A DNA stretch of 64,000 bases from Angiostrongylus vasorum (GCA_018806985.1 JADANN010000347.1:62001-126000); one strand, 5' to 3'. Shown: positions 1-11,461, counted from the stretch's first letter. Made by a program: numbers and translations. Notes: generated from the letters alone by a model not told the origin.

Positions 1-632
1 TGGCTTCTAACGCATTCGTTAAGGCAGGAATTACCGTTGAGTCGAAGAGGTGGGCATGGAGTCGGGTGTTCTTTGTTCTCCTCACTATATCCTCGATATT
101 CTTGAAAGCTCCCCAAGCCGCTCGTTTCCTTCTGCTCAACTCTGGAGCTAAGTCGCTCATCATATTGATTTCCCGACCTAGATAGACATAACTGGAGCAT
201 TCGGAGATATTCGTTCCTTTGAGCGTGAATGGGGCACACGAAACCAATCCGTTCTCCATGAACATCGTTTTTGTGAGATTTAGTCAAAGATCAATCTTCC
301 CACAGGCTTTATCAAAGTCGGCAAGCATACGTTCCCGTTGGCTAATGTTTGGTATTATAAAGACGATGTCATGAGCAAGATGAGGAAACGATTTTCACTC
401 CCATTTTGCCCCCATTCCAGTGTTCGCATGGCGTTCTCGAAGGTAGCAGTAAATAATTTTGCCGTGATGGTGTCGCCTTGCCTAACACATCTCTTGACAT
501 CTGTGTTATTATCGTTGTAGAACGGTGACATTCTATTGGCGAAATTTTTGAATAGTTCACAAAGTATCGTTATACAGTGGTTGAAAACGCATTAGCTGTC
601 CAGGGCTTCCATGACTACTTCTATGTCAACTG
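1..632 (-). mobile_element. RTE-type LINE fragment, reverse transcriptase C-terminal part
   Basis: Reverse-strand translation in broken frames gives the C-terminal part of a non-LTR reverse transcriptase, including the segments LAPELSRRKRAAWGAF and SYAPF. The same stretch recurs at 7765-8120 (plus) and 50830-51060 (minus). The copy runs off the left edge and stops near 632, where sequence matching the Penelope-type flank (a mutated form of 'ttaatagaaagtcgatcctgg') begins. Several stops and frame changes show that it is dead. Confidence 0.8.
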
Positions 633-639
633 AGTAAAG

Positions 640-1750
640 AGGATCCCAAGATCGACTTTCTATGAACTTCGCCACTGAATTATAATTGTGACGTTTTCTT
701 TCTACGCAACCGTGAGATTGTTGTTCAGCATACGTTTTATTTCCGTACAAAAAATACGTGCAACACAACAGTTGCTGACGTCTCGGCAGTATAGCCTTCT
801 TCAGAGACCTGAAGGGTACATTGATATGCAATCTACTACGCCAAATACTTCAAAAACACGTACAGAAGGTGGAAATCTATGTGGCAATCACACGTTCTCG
901 AGAAATCCACTGTTTTTTTACGTGTCTTTCACTGGGTAAGAACATCTGGTTAGACCCGCATTTGGTTTACGACCACTCCACATTAAAAGTCGATGCTAAG
1001 ATGTGGGGCTGGGTCAAGTGTGATCTCTGGGCATTCCTCCACGCTATTCATTGCAGGATTTTTTGGTAATTGTCTAAAAAGCCTCAACAAGTTTGCGCAT
1101 TACTGTTTGGGAATCCCGTGCGAGGATAGTGACTTTTATTTCAAAGTCGCCTCCGCTGTGTTTTTTGTATCCTATGCGTTTCTAGTGGGGTGCTTCGTCT
1201 CGTTTTTCGTTTGCTATCTTGGTGTTCTTTTATACGGGTACACAAAGGTCTGCCAGTTTCGCCGATATATTCATCTCCGCAATTATTAAAAGAGATCAGG
1301 CATATTGTACCTGAATTCGTGCAACCATCGTCTTTGCGGTAAGCGAAAATTACGCAATTTTTGTTCCACATTGACGGTCGTATAGGCGGTTACGAACCAA
1401 CTGACGACATAAAGTATCCGGCAGTATTTCAGCTATCGCTACCGATACCTCTAGACCTGCCTTTCTTAAACATCGTTTTATAGCTACACTTACTTCAACG
1501 CTAATAAAGAGCAACATAGACGGGATTTCCTTTTGGCCAAGGTTATAATTTCGTAGCTATTGGAGATGGCTATTTGTCGAGCCAATTCGTGCGATTCCTT
1601 TTATAGTTCCATCTCCTTGAACCCACAGGTGGCTATACGAATCATGTTTCTCACAACCGTCCTCTTTGTGTATGAAGGGTGGGAAGAGAGGAAATGAGCA
1701 AAAATGTTCTTGTTGCTTGAATTTCTGTGCCACTTTGTCATGTTACGTGT
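640..1750 (-). mobile_element. Penelope-like element remnant with GIY-YIG endonuclease end
   Basis: Minus-strand codons at 1141-1371 encode CGDEYIGETGRPLCTRIKEH, the GIY-YIG endonuclease signature of Penelope-like retroelements. Upstream, at about 1370-1690, broken frames give VAIKRCLRKAGLE and RQLVRNRLYD, the linker that precedes the endonuclease. The related copy at 11786-12345 has the same order. The left end (640-940) is the non-coding PLE flank with a hammerhead-like core at 777-804. No reverse transcriptase domain is visible, so the copy is 5'-truncated and full of stops. Confidence 0.75.
777..804 (-). ncRNA. Degenerate hammerhead ribozyme core in PLE flank
   Basis: Read on the minus strand: CTGAAGA, a GGC/GCC stem II with a short loop, then GAGAC and GTC. 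The active consensus is CUGANGA...GAAAC...GUC. The invariant GAAA has become GAGA, so cleavage is not expected. It is the decayed form of the intact cores at 52149-52176 and 52311-52339. Confidence 0.5.
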
Positions 1751-2062
1751 ACACCGATAATCTGGCGCATGTCAATCCCTCAGCATTTAAGATTAGACCG
1801 TCAGTTGTTTAGATAGGCCCACGGGTAGAACTGCTTGATTTGTAAACTTACCCGTCATTCAGTTGCTTAAATACGTTTCATCCCAACTCACGAATCCACA
1901 ATGCTCCTGGATCGTCTGAAGTAACACTCGTTTTAACAGCGCCTTCGTTACGGAGTTCTGTCTCCTTTCATAAAAAGGTGTTGAATGACTCTACTATGCA
2001 AAACATCATCGAACTCCTTTTGCAAAGCGAAGGGGCAATAAAAATGTGTGGATTCTCGATTT
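1751..2062. other. Intergenic, nothing recognised
   Basis: No open frame, exon or repeat could be supported here. It separates a PLE remnant from a foldback-SINE fragment. Confidence 0.4.
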
Positions 2063-2215
2063 ACCAGCTGAACGAGGGCCTCAGTAGTACTGGTTGTTAC
2101 ACGCGACACCCGGAAAGGTTAACGTGGTTCAACTTGGCCTGAGATCTAAGTTCTACTAGTATCTCAGCATTATTGTGGTTGCATTTCACGCAATACCCGT
2201 CCTAAAAAAACTACA
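2063..2215 (+). repeat. Palindromic SINE family, single decayed arm
   Basis: It carries the family's tRNA-like centre and the tail 'atctcagcattattgtggtt', ending near 'cctaaaaaaac'. The opposite arm found in other copies is absent, so this is a solo or truncated arm. Confidence 0.5.
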
Positions 2216-2689
2216 GTAAAAAAGGTTAACACTGTCAATAGATTATTGATAAGCCAACAAGTTCCAGAACTGAAATTTTAAGCAACAGTTACCAGTTGTA
2301 CAAATTCAACAGAACGAATAACTTATGAGATTTATTGAATTTGCAGCTCTTGAACAAAATTTAAAGCGTTTGTCGGAGTACGCTTTTCTATTCAAGAAAT
2401 CCCTTTTGCACTGAAGTATTTTTTAGCCTCCCATGTATACTGAATAGAATGGAATGCATTAGAGTTGTTCCATTTTCAAAGCTGTTAAGGTCAGACGCTG
2501 TTTAGAGTGTTATCAAGGTCGTGAAGATTTGTTCAGAATAAAACAAATAAAATCTTCAAGCAGCAAGTCCTTTCGCCCTAGTCATTAAAATTTTATCAGG
2601 TGTAGTCTTTACCGTTGAGAGCAAAGCCCTACGCTATAATTCAACACAAACATTATTGGTCGCTAACATGGGTGATTGCTGATGACACT

Positions 2690-2890
2690 GGTCGATAGAA
2701 AACTAGCGGAGAGCCAAGCGAAACGAAGGACCCGCATGGTGTGCTGGTAAATGCGCTAGCTCCCGGAAAGGGTAACAAGGGGTTCATTCCCTACCGCAGA
2801 CACCTGCGATCTAGAGTTTTGCAAATATCTCAGCATCGTTGTGGCTGTATCACATATAATACCATACCGTTAAAAAATGGAAAACGTAGT
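2690..2890 (+). repeat. Palindromic SINE family, single arm
   Basis: It begins near 'gatagaaaactagcggagag', continues through the tRNA-like 'catggtgtgctggtaaatgcgc' segment and a B-box-like 'ggttcattccc', and ends in the common tail 'gttttgcaaatatctcagca...'. The full inverted arrangement (see 34060-34560) is missing. The intervals 2216-2689 and 2891-3221 show nothing recognisable. Confidence 0.6.
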
Positions 2891-3221
2891 GAATAAAAAG
2901 TTAGTAAATATTATTGCTATGTCGTTATACAATTGGAAAGACAGGATGGAGACCTCAAACAACTCCGGACCATAAATAAAGTAAAGCCACACGTTTATTT
3001 ATTAGTTGCTAGTAATTGAATTGGAAAACTTTACTACTCGTTTTCCCACTGTAGGAGTTAGAGGTACTTTACACACTGGGTCCGGTCACTGGATGATTGC
3101 ATGCACGTCATAGCAAAGCTTTTCAATCCACGCGGGGACGGTGGCCGTCGGTATGAGAACTGAAAAAGAAAAGAACAAGATGAAAACTCCGACTTAATAC
3201 ATCGACATGCCAACACAAGAT

Positions 3222-3228
3222 ATTATAT

Positions 3229-3276
<48 letters not shown>
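3222..3276. repeat. (AT)n microsatellite
   Basis: An almost pure AT dinucleotide run immediately abuts the 3' end of the minus-strand SINE at 3283-3503, as expected if it grew from the SINE tail. A second low-complexity TA/TG stretch lies at 3505-3545 on the SINE's other side. Confidence 0.85.
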
Positions 3277-3278
<2 letters not shown>

Positions 3279-3282
3279 ATTA

Positions 3283-3503
3283 AAACTCTCGGCGTTGGTC
3301 AATCCAAAAAGGATGCGCCATGCATTCGACTTCATTTGGCATCCTCTAAAGGTGATTGAATGTGCTGCTATCCTCCCTAGATAGGTCTGGCACCAATTTG
3401 CGGAACCTGGAGGCATGGAAGGCTTGGTGGGCCAGAGGAGCGGGGATGGATCCCATGTGTATGTCGCAGGGCGCCTCCGACCACTGCGCCACATGCGCCG
3501 TTA
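3283..3503 (-). mobile_element. tRNA-like SINE, family 2
   Basis: Read on the minus strand it starts with a tRNA-like head (GCGCATGTGGCGCAGTGGT, A-box-like) and a B-box-like 'ggatccatcccc'. The body is shared with copies at 6226-6510, 10103-10362, 16583-16882, 48238-48476 and 55527-55805. The 3' end is the family motif 'cgccgagag...ttt'. This copy is internally shortened. Confidence 0.7.
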
Positions 3504-4004
3504 TATATATATGCACGTATACATATATATGTGTATATGTACATTATCTGTGTGTACCAAATACGCATTTTATCACATTAGCGATACCTGATGATGTCGA
3601 ATGCATTGCGTGTACCACAGGAATTAACTGATCAGTGCCGAACGTTCTCTGTGTTGCACTTACCTTCACGAATGAAACTTCAAAACAACAGTGCTCGGCT
3701 AGATACTTATAGCAAGTTTCCCCCAAAATCCACTTGGAATGTACCGGCAGCTGGAGTGCGACTTATTCGTGCTCTTTCAACAACTGGAGAGGGCTAAACA
3801 GCCAAGGCACAAGACAGAAGCAGAACAAGAAGGGTGGTAAACGTTCGACCTCCTTTGTAGTGATGGGATTACATTATGTATAAGAGATCTTGTTATGTAT
3901 GAGAAGACGTGGTTGTTTCGACTTTACTTATTATTTTCCTTCATAATTTTCGAAACCGCCTGTCATTTTTTTATTTTTCAACTTTTTTTCTTTCATTTAA
4001 AGAG
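3504..4004. other. Intergenic, nothing recognised
   Basis: Apart from the TA/TG-rich stretch at 3505-3545, no exon or repeat was recognised. Open frames here are short and lack gene-like features. Confidence 0.4.
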
Positions 4005-5060
4005 GCGGTGCTCCAAGAACCGATAATATTACAGCGGAACTTCTCCGTGCTGGAAACCATCAATTAAATGCATTTTCTAAAAAGCAAATGGCATCTTTCC
4101 TTCACCAGGAAAAAAACCTCAGATATAAGAGAAGGATAATCAAAATGATTTCCGTATCTGTCATGCAGTGTGCTTGACAACTGTACTCTACAAGCAGTTC
4201 ATTTTGCACAAGAAAAATAGCTTGGATGAGACACAACTGGTTGAGTAAGCGAGAATCCGATGGGAATTCTGCCGCACAATGCACATCCAAGCTGTGTATC
4301 GGGTTGTAGAAGTCTCTCGGGAGTACCATCCACGCTTTGTTCTAGTCTACATCAATTACGAAAAAGGATTTAACAGGGTTCAAACGGATGCGAGTCTCTC
4401 AGCGGTCGTCGACCGAATAGACTCATCCCATGTAGGAACTCCAGATTCCTCTTATCGTAAATGCGGTACATAAATTTTCATCGACCGCAAACTATTCCTA
4501 TGGAAGAAGGTGTTCGACAAGGCGACGCCTTCTTATCAGAGCTGTTCACAGCGACATTGGAGTGGATAAGTGAGAGGCTTGATTAGGAGGAGAATGGCAT
4601 ACTCATTGATGGAAAATTCCCTACCAAGTCTTCGCTTCGAGGATCACATCGTCATACTTCGAGGAGTGCCAGCCACGCAGGGACAATACTCAATAACCTT
4701 ATCGAAGCGAGAAAAAGAGATCGGACAGCGCATAAATCAGTGGAAATCCCTGTCCATGGAAAAATCGATGGCGCAAAGGCAAACAGATAAAACCGGGTTA
4801 TTTCTGCACTACAGAGACCAACTCATATCTTGGGTGTTTAATGAACATGAAGAACAACATAAAGGAGGATTTAAACAGTAGAAGGAAAGCACTATAGGTG
4901 GCATTCAGACTATCAAGGAAGCCACTGCCAAACTAACAGAGCAAAAAACTCTGCTCCCAAATTTTTTGACTCAACATTCCTCTCAACTCTCCTTAAACTT
5001 CGTTTCGCCTTTCGATGTCTTCTGAAATTTATCCGTCACTCACTTCGTTACCTATCTCAT
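4005..5060 (+). mobile_element. RTE-type LINE fragment (second subfamily), RT domain
   Basis: Broken plus-strand frames give RTDNITAELLRAG near 4015 (pre-palm region), VSREYHPRFVLVYINYEKGFN near 4310 (motif A region, its catalytic Asp changed to Asn) and GVRQGDAFLSELFTATLEW near 4510 (motif B). Past 4880 comes AFRLSRKPLPN, then LCSQIF. The order is that of an RTE reverse transcriptase. The wording differs clearly from the copies at 7470 and 50505, so this is another subfamily. Multiple frame changes show that it is inactive. Confidence 0.75.
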
Positions 5061-5317
5061 CTTCAAACTCTAGGGTAAAAATCGATAGTGAGGTACATAC
5101 AGATCTGTAATGTAGTAAGAAAAACAAGTTAGAGGTGGACGAAAAGAATTGCGCAGGGGGCTCCGAGACGATGCAAGCGAAGGCAAAAAAATGTGTTATT
5201 AGCTAAAAAGATCACAAGCTTATAAGCGCGACGTAAATGGTAGATCTGCATATATGGGTTGTAAAAAAAATCTAGAAACCTTTCTATACGAAATTTTCAC
5301 TGCAAATCCAAAGACAA

Positions 5318-5640
5318 AAAGGAAGATTCTTCATCGAAAACATGGAAAGTGTTATAGTCCGGAGACAAAAGGGTTGAGGTTAATGCAACATTTTAATGCT
5401 TATGACGATCGATAATTGTTGTCTCAAAAAAAGATCAAATTGCAAATATGGCGGTGAGGCAAAAAAAACAAGCCAAACTTCTTATGGGCACAGTATTTCG
5501 GTTGGAAGCCACAATTTAAGGAAAACACTACTAGTTGATTTTTTGGGCTGCTGTTTGACTTCGAGTCTCAGTGACGATGACCTACAATACAATGGCGAAT
5601 ACCTGAAGATTGTACTGAGATAAGAAGTAGAATCTGTCAT
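5318..5640. repeat. Dispersed repeat, family 5
   Basis: Blocks such as 'gattcttcatcgaaaacatgg', 'cgataattgttg' and 'aatacctgaagattg' recur in the same order at about 32330-32610. Two copies show it is repetitive. The element type is unknown and no convincing protein is visible. Confidence 0.5.
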
Positions 5641-5786
5641 TCAGCAACTTAAGAGTTGAGATAATTCATAATATAGGAAGCTCCAGCAATTGGAAACGAA
5701 TGACAAGAAGGATAGATTGTGGGTAGAAATAACAACTATATTTTTGTGAATATTCTTAAATGTTACGGTGCTTGTTTGAATATTAT

Positions 5787-7143
5787 CTACTTCTGAAATG
5801 ATGGTGCAAATCCAATACGCTTTTGTCCGATGTCGAAGATGTTGCAGAATTGGTGGATGAATGGGCGCCCAAGAATCCAGTTGGGTCGAAAAACCACTGT
5901 ATTCCAATGGTCTAAGGGCGAAATAGCATTTGTTTCCTCCTGTCTAAATATTCAAATCTTCTTACCGTGAACTGCAAAATATGAACAAGGAATTATCGGC
6001 ACATTTCGAAAGGCACTGCAAAAGAAAACGGAAAACAACAGTGAAACTTACTTTAATAATGTAATTAACATGCTCGATGCAATACTTGTTTGTCCCGATT
6101 GTAATGTCAATGGTCGGTGGAGTTGCGTTACATTTTATCGTGTATAAGTCCTCGGCAGCGCGGTACAGAAATAGAAAAAAATAATTAGAGTTAAGACAAT
6201 AATTGGAGTCTTGCAGAAAGAAAGGATAGAGGATAAAGCTCTCGGGGTTGATCAATCCCTGAAAGATGCACCATGCATTCGACTTCATTCAGTATCGTTG
6301 GCGGTGAATGAATGCATATCTGGCCTTTACAATGACTCGCGGTGGCCCACTGATGTATCGAGCCAGTGCTGCTATCCTCCCAGACAAACAAGTCTGGTAC
6401 CAATTTGCCGAGCCCGGAGAGATGGAGGGCTTGGTGGGCCATGCACTCGGCGATCGATTCCACGTGTGTGTTGCAGGGCGCCTCCAACCACTGCGCCACA
6501 CGCACCCTTCTTGCATAAAACTCGAAATTAAAAGCACTATACCATAGCTCCGGCCATCTTAGCGAGCTGGTCGGTAACAATCCTTGGCCCGCCAATGAGT
6601 GTTCCACCTGTGTCGGAAGCAGCTTCTTGGATTTCCGCGTGTGTGTAATTTCCCATTCCAATGGCGGAAATCTTGAAAATTTTACTATACAATATAAAAA
6701 AGTGTGAATTTATGTGAATCGGCAACTAATCTGAAGCTGTTATAAATGCCGTTCAGTCTACAGCGGCAGTTGCCAAGAAATTATTGTTGTTTCTCAACCG
6801 TTCTTGATGAACCTATGAGTAGTTGTTACTAAGTTTTCAGCACTTATGAAATAAAAACTGTGTTAGCAACATCGTTTACAGCTCAGTGCGAAAAGTTTCT
6901 TGAATTGTTAAGCTAACACAAGGGTAATAAAAAAGTTTTAGTTGGCTACTATGTTGAAAAATTATCATGAAGAGTCCGTAACCTTAAATTGATAATGGGT
7001 GGCCGATGTCAACGGCGCGTAGGCGATCACTGCACCACAATTCGTAGTGTCGATTGCACCGTAAGTGAATAAGCCTCCAGCTGTTCCTTCGAACTCTCCT
7101 AGGTTCTGCATCCAAACAGTGAAGAGTGGTTTATCCAGCAAAT
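5787..7143 (-). pseudogene. Pepsin-like aspartic protease, 3' half only
   Basis: Four minus-strand exons correspond to the last four of the protease gene at 33543-36108: 7143-6983, 6671-6543, 6165-6052 and 5943-5787 (stop TAG 5789-5787). Visible pieces are LLDKPLFTVWM, GGLFTYGAIDTTNCG, ISAIGMGNYTHAE, the second active-site region SDTGGTLIGGP, CYFALRPLEYSGF and WILGRPFIHQFCNIFDIGQK. Pepsin-like endopeptidases of this kind act in lysosomes or the gut lumen. Defects are visible. The active-site loop reads DTGG where the family has DTG(S/T). The acceptor before 6165 reads CTG rather than AG. A five-base T run on the coding strand (5889-5893) shifts the last exon by +1. No exons for the first half (first DTG, flap) are found; an RTE LINE at 7470-8665 lies where they would be. 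It is probably a pseudogene. The homopolymer shift alone could be an assembly error, but the missing half could not. Confidence 0.75.
6226..6510 (-). mobile_element. tRNA-like SINE, family 2
   Basis: A nearly full copy on the minus strand: head 'gcgtgtggcgcagtggttgg', B-box-like 'ggaatcgatcgcc', the shared body with 'gtaccagacttgtttgtctg', and the end 'gagagctttatcc'. It lies in the intron between the second and third exons of the protease remnant, on the same strand. Confidence 0.8.
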
Positions 7144-7469
7144 CTTCGAATATTCTGATTAGTGGTATCAGCACAAAAGTCGGCTCTCGCTTTGTCTTTC
7201 CCTCACTAATGTTTTAACTCTAACGATGATATCGGCAATCGCCAATCAACAGAAATCAGCTCCGGCTTAATTAGACTCAATGCCGATTTTTTGCTTGCCA
7301 AATAATTAGAGAGAAAGATGGCACCGGTACTGTGAAAATATGCTGCAAGATGAAAGCGAGGATCTCGGTTGATGTGGTGGACAACACGTGAGCCAGCGGA
7401 AAGAGTAAACGTCGGTTTGATGCCCAACAGAGATTCCGACCTTTGCTCTCATTTTGTCATCCTTATAAC

Positions 7470-8665
7470 TGTAGAATAACAACACTCATTGAAGTGCCGC
7501 GAGAGTACAAAAGACCGCTCTATCTCTTTCATCGATTTATAGAAGGCCTTTGACTCAACTGAGATAGAAGCAGTCATGGAAGCTCTTGATAATCAGGGAG
7601 TCCCTTGTCAATACATAAAGAATCTTCGGAAACCGTACAAAAATTTCACAACAGAGATATCACCATTCTAAAACGATATATGATATTAGCATGAAGTTAG
7701 AACAGGGGTTAATCAGGACGATAGCACCTCGCCAAAATTATTTACCGCCACCCTCGAGAACATCATGCGAACATTGGAATGGGATAATATAGGAGTGAAA
7801 ATAGATGGTCGGCAGATACACCATCTTCTCTTTGCTGATGACATCGTCCTTATAACACCAAACATTAGCCAAGCGGAACGCATGCTTGCCGACTTTGATA
7901 AAGCCTGTGGAAAGACTGGTCTTCAACCAAATCTCACAAAGACGATGTTTATGCGGAACGGATTGGTTTCGTATGCCCCATTCACGCTCAGCAGAACGAA
8001 TATCTCCGAATGCTCCAGTTATGTCTATCAAGGTTGGGAACTCAACATGTTGAACGACCTAGCTCCAGAGCTGAGCAGAAGGAAACGAGCGGCTTGGGGA
8101 GCTTTCAAGAGCATTGAGGTTGGAAGAGCAAGAAGAACATCCGACTGTGTGCCCACTTTTTTGACTCAACGGTACTTCCTGCCCCTAACGTATGCGTCAG
8201 AAACCTGGTCGCTGCGTAAGCAGGATGAAAGATCACTCAGCGTTATCGAACGCGCAGTCGAAAGGAGAATGCAAGGAGTATCCCGTTTTACGGAAGTAAG
8301 GGAAGGGATCCGAAAGTCCGACCTGCGTCAACGATCAAAAAATCAGAGATGCCGCTCTGTACGCCAAACAGTCGAAGATAAGGTGGGCCAGACACGTAAT
8401 GCGTATGAATGACAACCGATGGACAAGATCCGTTAGTGACGGGATTCCTCGGGATGTTAAACGCACTGCAGGAAGACCACCGACTCGATAGTCAGAGTCC
8501 TTCACGAAGAGCCTAGAAGGAAGATATGATGCTCGACGAGTCCCTAGAGCGAGCAGAACGCACTGGGCTACTCTTGCACGCAACAGGGTAAAATGGAAGA
8601 TTTACTGGCTCCCGCTCGAGTCACTCGACGATCAACAGGGACGGGACTACAGGTGATACAGGTGA
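7470..8665 (+). mobile_element. RTE-type LINE fragment, RT motif B to 3' end
   Basis: An open stretch at 7765-8412 (215 codons) reads from HHLLFADDIVLI (catalytic motif C, FADD intact) through LAPELSRRKRAAWGAFKSI and TYASETWSLRKQDERSLSVIE. After frame breaks it continues with DNRWTRSVSDGIPRDVKRTAG and ends near 8640. Upstream, at about 7500-7740, decayed motif A sequence (REYKRPL) is visible. The copy is 5'-truncated and lacks the endonuclease. It lies immediately upstream of the truncated aspartic protease, in opposite orientation. Confidence 0.85.
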
Positions 8666-8919
8666 TTGTTACTACTACAGAATCATTGCAATTATTCACG
8701 ATTGGTGTACTCTTTAGACGAGAAAGACGAGTGATATGATTAAAAACAGTATGTCAAGCTTTTTACAAGACTCAGAAAGTGCATTCGCCCCGCGTAACAA
8801 GTTGTGGAAAAGTTCTGTTTTTAGCCACATTTTGAATTACCTATATCTCCCCATGTGATTAAACCAACATAGGATTGATTTTATAAAAAAAAATCGCTCA
8901 TGTAGTCTTATAAACAGAT
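8666..8919. other. Intergenic, nothing recognised
   Basis: A short AT-rich spacer between an RTE 3' end and a PLE remnant. No feature is seen. Confidence 0.4.
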
Positions 8920-9620
8920 CTTGTTGAGCTGGTGTGAGGTTGGTATATTTTGTCGTAGTCGTTGTCGTAGTTGTTGTCGTTGGTGATGGTTTTGTTGGTC
9001 GCTGGCTGACGTGTCGGCGATTTCGCCTTCCTCAGAGCTTGGACGTATTTTATACGGAAATGCTTTAATTAATCGGTGAAAAAAAGGATGAATGAAGATC
9101 AGACTTTTTAAATAGACGGCATATTGAACAGCAAGGCTGCTCACCGTGATGTTACGAGTGAGACTGGGCCACGCGTTCTTCACGTGGGGTCGCGAGCGAG
9201 GCACACCTCGGGGCCAAAAAAGCATTTTGAAATAAGTTGGCAGATCACGTGTAGTAGTGAGACATTCGTCTTTCCGGTCCGTCCTTAGATTTTCGAAATT
9301 TATCCAAAACGCCCCCAAGAGTTTCGCGCGTTGATGTTTTCGATTCCTGCGCCAGGATTCGCACAGTCACTTCAAAATCATCGCCATTGTTTTTTGTGCC
9401 CTATGCGTATCCAGAGGAGTGCTTTGACGAATTTTAACTTTCCCATCTAGGTTTTCTTTTATGCGGACATAAAGCGGTCTGCCCGTTTCCCGCAATATAT
9501 TCCTCACCGCATGCTTTACACGAGATCAACTATGTTGTACCTGAACTCATGCAATCCCCCGTCTCTTCCGTTAGGGCAGATCATACGGTTTTCTGAACTA
9601 TACGATACGTTGGTACGAAG
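8920..9620 (-). mobile_element. Penelope-like element remnant
   Basis: The left part is a PLE flank with a hammerhead-like core at 9008-9035. Minus-strand sequence at about 9330-9590 gives broken pieces of the PLE C-terminus: CPNGRDG, then a decayed GIY-YIG region, then FEVTVRILAQESKT, parallel to the copy at 11786-12345. Stops and shifts in every frame show a dead copy. Confidence 0.65.
9008..9035 (-). ncRNA. Degenerate hammerhead ribozyme core
   Basis: Minus strand: CTGAGGA (fits CUGANGA), GGC/GCC stem II, then GACAC and GTC. The GAAA core has become GACA, so activity is not expected. A PLE remnant flanks it. Confidence 0.45.
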
Positions 9621-10102
9621 TGAGGTAACATCGAATGACTCCACCACATGCGTGCTGTTTGGTTGGGCACACCGTAGGTGGTCTAGGAATATTTTTGGTA
9701 CGCGGGAGATGGGTAAGTATGAACTTTAGTATTTGGTTCATGGTTAAGGTTCAGGAAACACTCTATTCATTGTGTTGGCGCTCCTATACAGCTGATGAAT
9801 GGTCGAACCTTAAATGACGAAGGGTCCGTGGACGATAGTTCATGAGTAGAAGTGATAAAAAACTTTGTTCCGCTAACGTCTCGGCGCCTTCGCTTGCTTG
9901 AGAACCGGATTGAACCGAGTCGATTGTCCACAGGCACTCATTCTTCCAACAAGGATCCTCGTGATCACATTAATTTGAATCTTTGGAGCACAGCTGGAGT
10001 CAACTACCAATCTGTATCGTATATAACAAATATGCTTGACATGTAACATGTAGTGCAATATATAGTACAATGTGTGCATATACTACATAATATGGTGTAA
10101 GC
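9621..10102. other. Intergenic, nothing recognised
   Basis: Short open frames on both strands look random. No splice-bounded exon or repeat match was found. Confidence 0.4.
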
Positions 10103-10362
10103 TCTCTACAGCTTTCGGCGTTGATCTGTCCCTGAAGGATGCGCCATGCATTCGACTTCATAAAGCATCGTTTGGAGGTGATTGAATGCATATCTGGCCT
10201 TTTACAATGACTCGCGGTGGCCTACCGATGTAACGAGCCAGTGCTGCTATCCTCTCAGACAAGTCTGGTACCAGTTTGCCGACACCGGAGGCATGGAAGG
10301 CTTGGTGATCGATTCCACGTGTGTGTTGCAATGGCGCCTTCAACCACTGCGCCACATGCACC
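10103..10362 (-). mobile_element. tRNA-like SINE, family 2
   Basis: A minus-strand copy with head 'gcatgtggcgcagtggttg' at the right and the family end 'gagagcttacacc' at the left. The body shares 'ggtaccagacttgtctgag' and 'gtcattgtaaaaggccagat' with the other copies. Confidence 0.75.
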
Positions 10363-10817
10363 CCTAATATGGTGCAAATGTTCTATTATATATGCGTGGC
10401 TTTTTTTTAACTAGCCTTGTTTTAGCTTAGTCACGTAAAAAAACACTGACTATTCATGCAAGGGTCAAATGAAAGCCGGTTTTTGAAATGTTTTAGATTA
10501 TCGGTTCACAAAAGCTTTTTTTACCAGCCATTTCAATGTAGAGACGATGTATGTGAGAGAATTCCAATTCTCCTTAGGCGACGATGCATTCTTATTTCTA
10601 TAATTATCTGTGACTTTTGTATTGAGATGGAAATAAAAAAGGTTTAACACTTGTGAATCTTCTCATTCCATAAATAGGTGCACCTCTTTTTCCGAGTGAG
10701 GGGTATCCTTACAATACATTATCCTATTATACAGTGATGACGATGGGTCGTCTTTCTATCTTCACCTGGTGCCGAATTTCACTCATTTTTCAATAATTAT
10801 TCATTTGTTTAGTTATG
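10363..10817. other. Intergenic, nothing recognised
   Basis: AT-rich sequence without recognisable coding or repeat content. Confidence 0.4.
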
Positions 10818-11180
10818 CGACCCGTCTTCACGTCTCCTATGCCAATCCCAGAACTTCCCACACTCTGTTCATTTCCTCGCATCCATCATCCACAAAGGTC
10901 ACCCAACTTTTACGCGTGGCTTCGGCTGCTGCTTGAGGATTTTCATTTCATCTTGAGTCTCCTATAGAATGCTGGTGGAGTTAAATCACACTGGAGTTCA
11001 GAGATATCCGGAGTAGAGCGTTCTCATTTGGATTGCAGAGACTGAACTTTCGCAACAAGTCCGATACCAATTCTCCGAACCTGGAAAGATGACAGGCTTG
11101 GTGAGCCTGGGCGGGATCGAGCGAGCACCGTGCTCACGGTGACCGGTGTCACTACCACTGTCCTATCCGCCCTGTTTTTT
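10818..11180 (-). mobile_element. tRNA-like SINE, family 3
   Basis: On the minus strand the element begins with a tRNA-like head, 'ggcggataggacagtggtag...', and a B-box-like 'gctcgatcccgcccagg'. Its body is shared with copies at 17187-17500, 30236-30590, 30638-30946, 37395-37752, 45255-45552 and 48505-48840 (all minus) and 43285-43580 (plus). The far end is marked by 'tggtcgagtcaattc'-like and 'gatgatgacgggtc'-like blocks. Confidence 0.7.
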
Positions 11181-11431
11181 TTATAATAAAAAAGAAGTGA
11201 AGCAATAACGGACAGCAGAATAACGGAAATATGATAAAGAGTAATGGTTAATGCTTCCTTCGTTACTCAGTTTTTCAACGAAATGTTCTGCACCTGACAT
11301 CATTAATGATCCCTTCGGTGGACGAGCGCTACGCATCGACTTACGATGGCCTAGTGATGAATTAAGTTAGTCTTTATATTCTTGTTGATCAAACGCGAGG
11401 TGCTATTTTATTTTTTATTAAGGAACAAGAT

Positions 11432-11461
11432 GACTTTTCGGCGGATTTTTGCCTTACTCAG
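11432..11461 (-). ncRNA. Hammerhead-like core, left PLE arm
   Basis: Minus strand: CTGAGTA, a GGC...GCC stem II, GAAAA and GTC. The GAAA is kept. However, the G8 A9 positions read TA rather than GA, and the base after GAAA is A rather than C, which weakens stem III. Confidence 0.45.

Noticed and set aside
5962..6288. 108-codon minus-strand frame
   Set aside because: It runs from the SINE through an intron into one true protease exon (6165-6052). Only that exon is real.
6191..6661. 156-codon minus-strand frame
   Set aside because: It joins part of a protease exon to the antisense of a family 2 SINE and is not a coherent protein.
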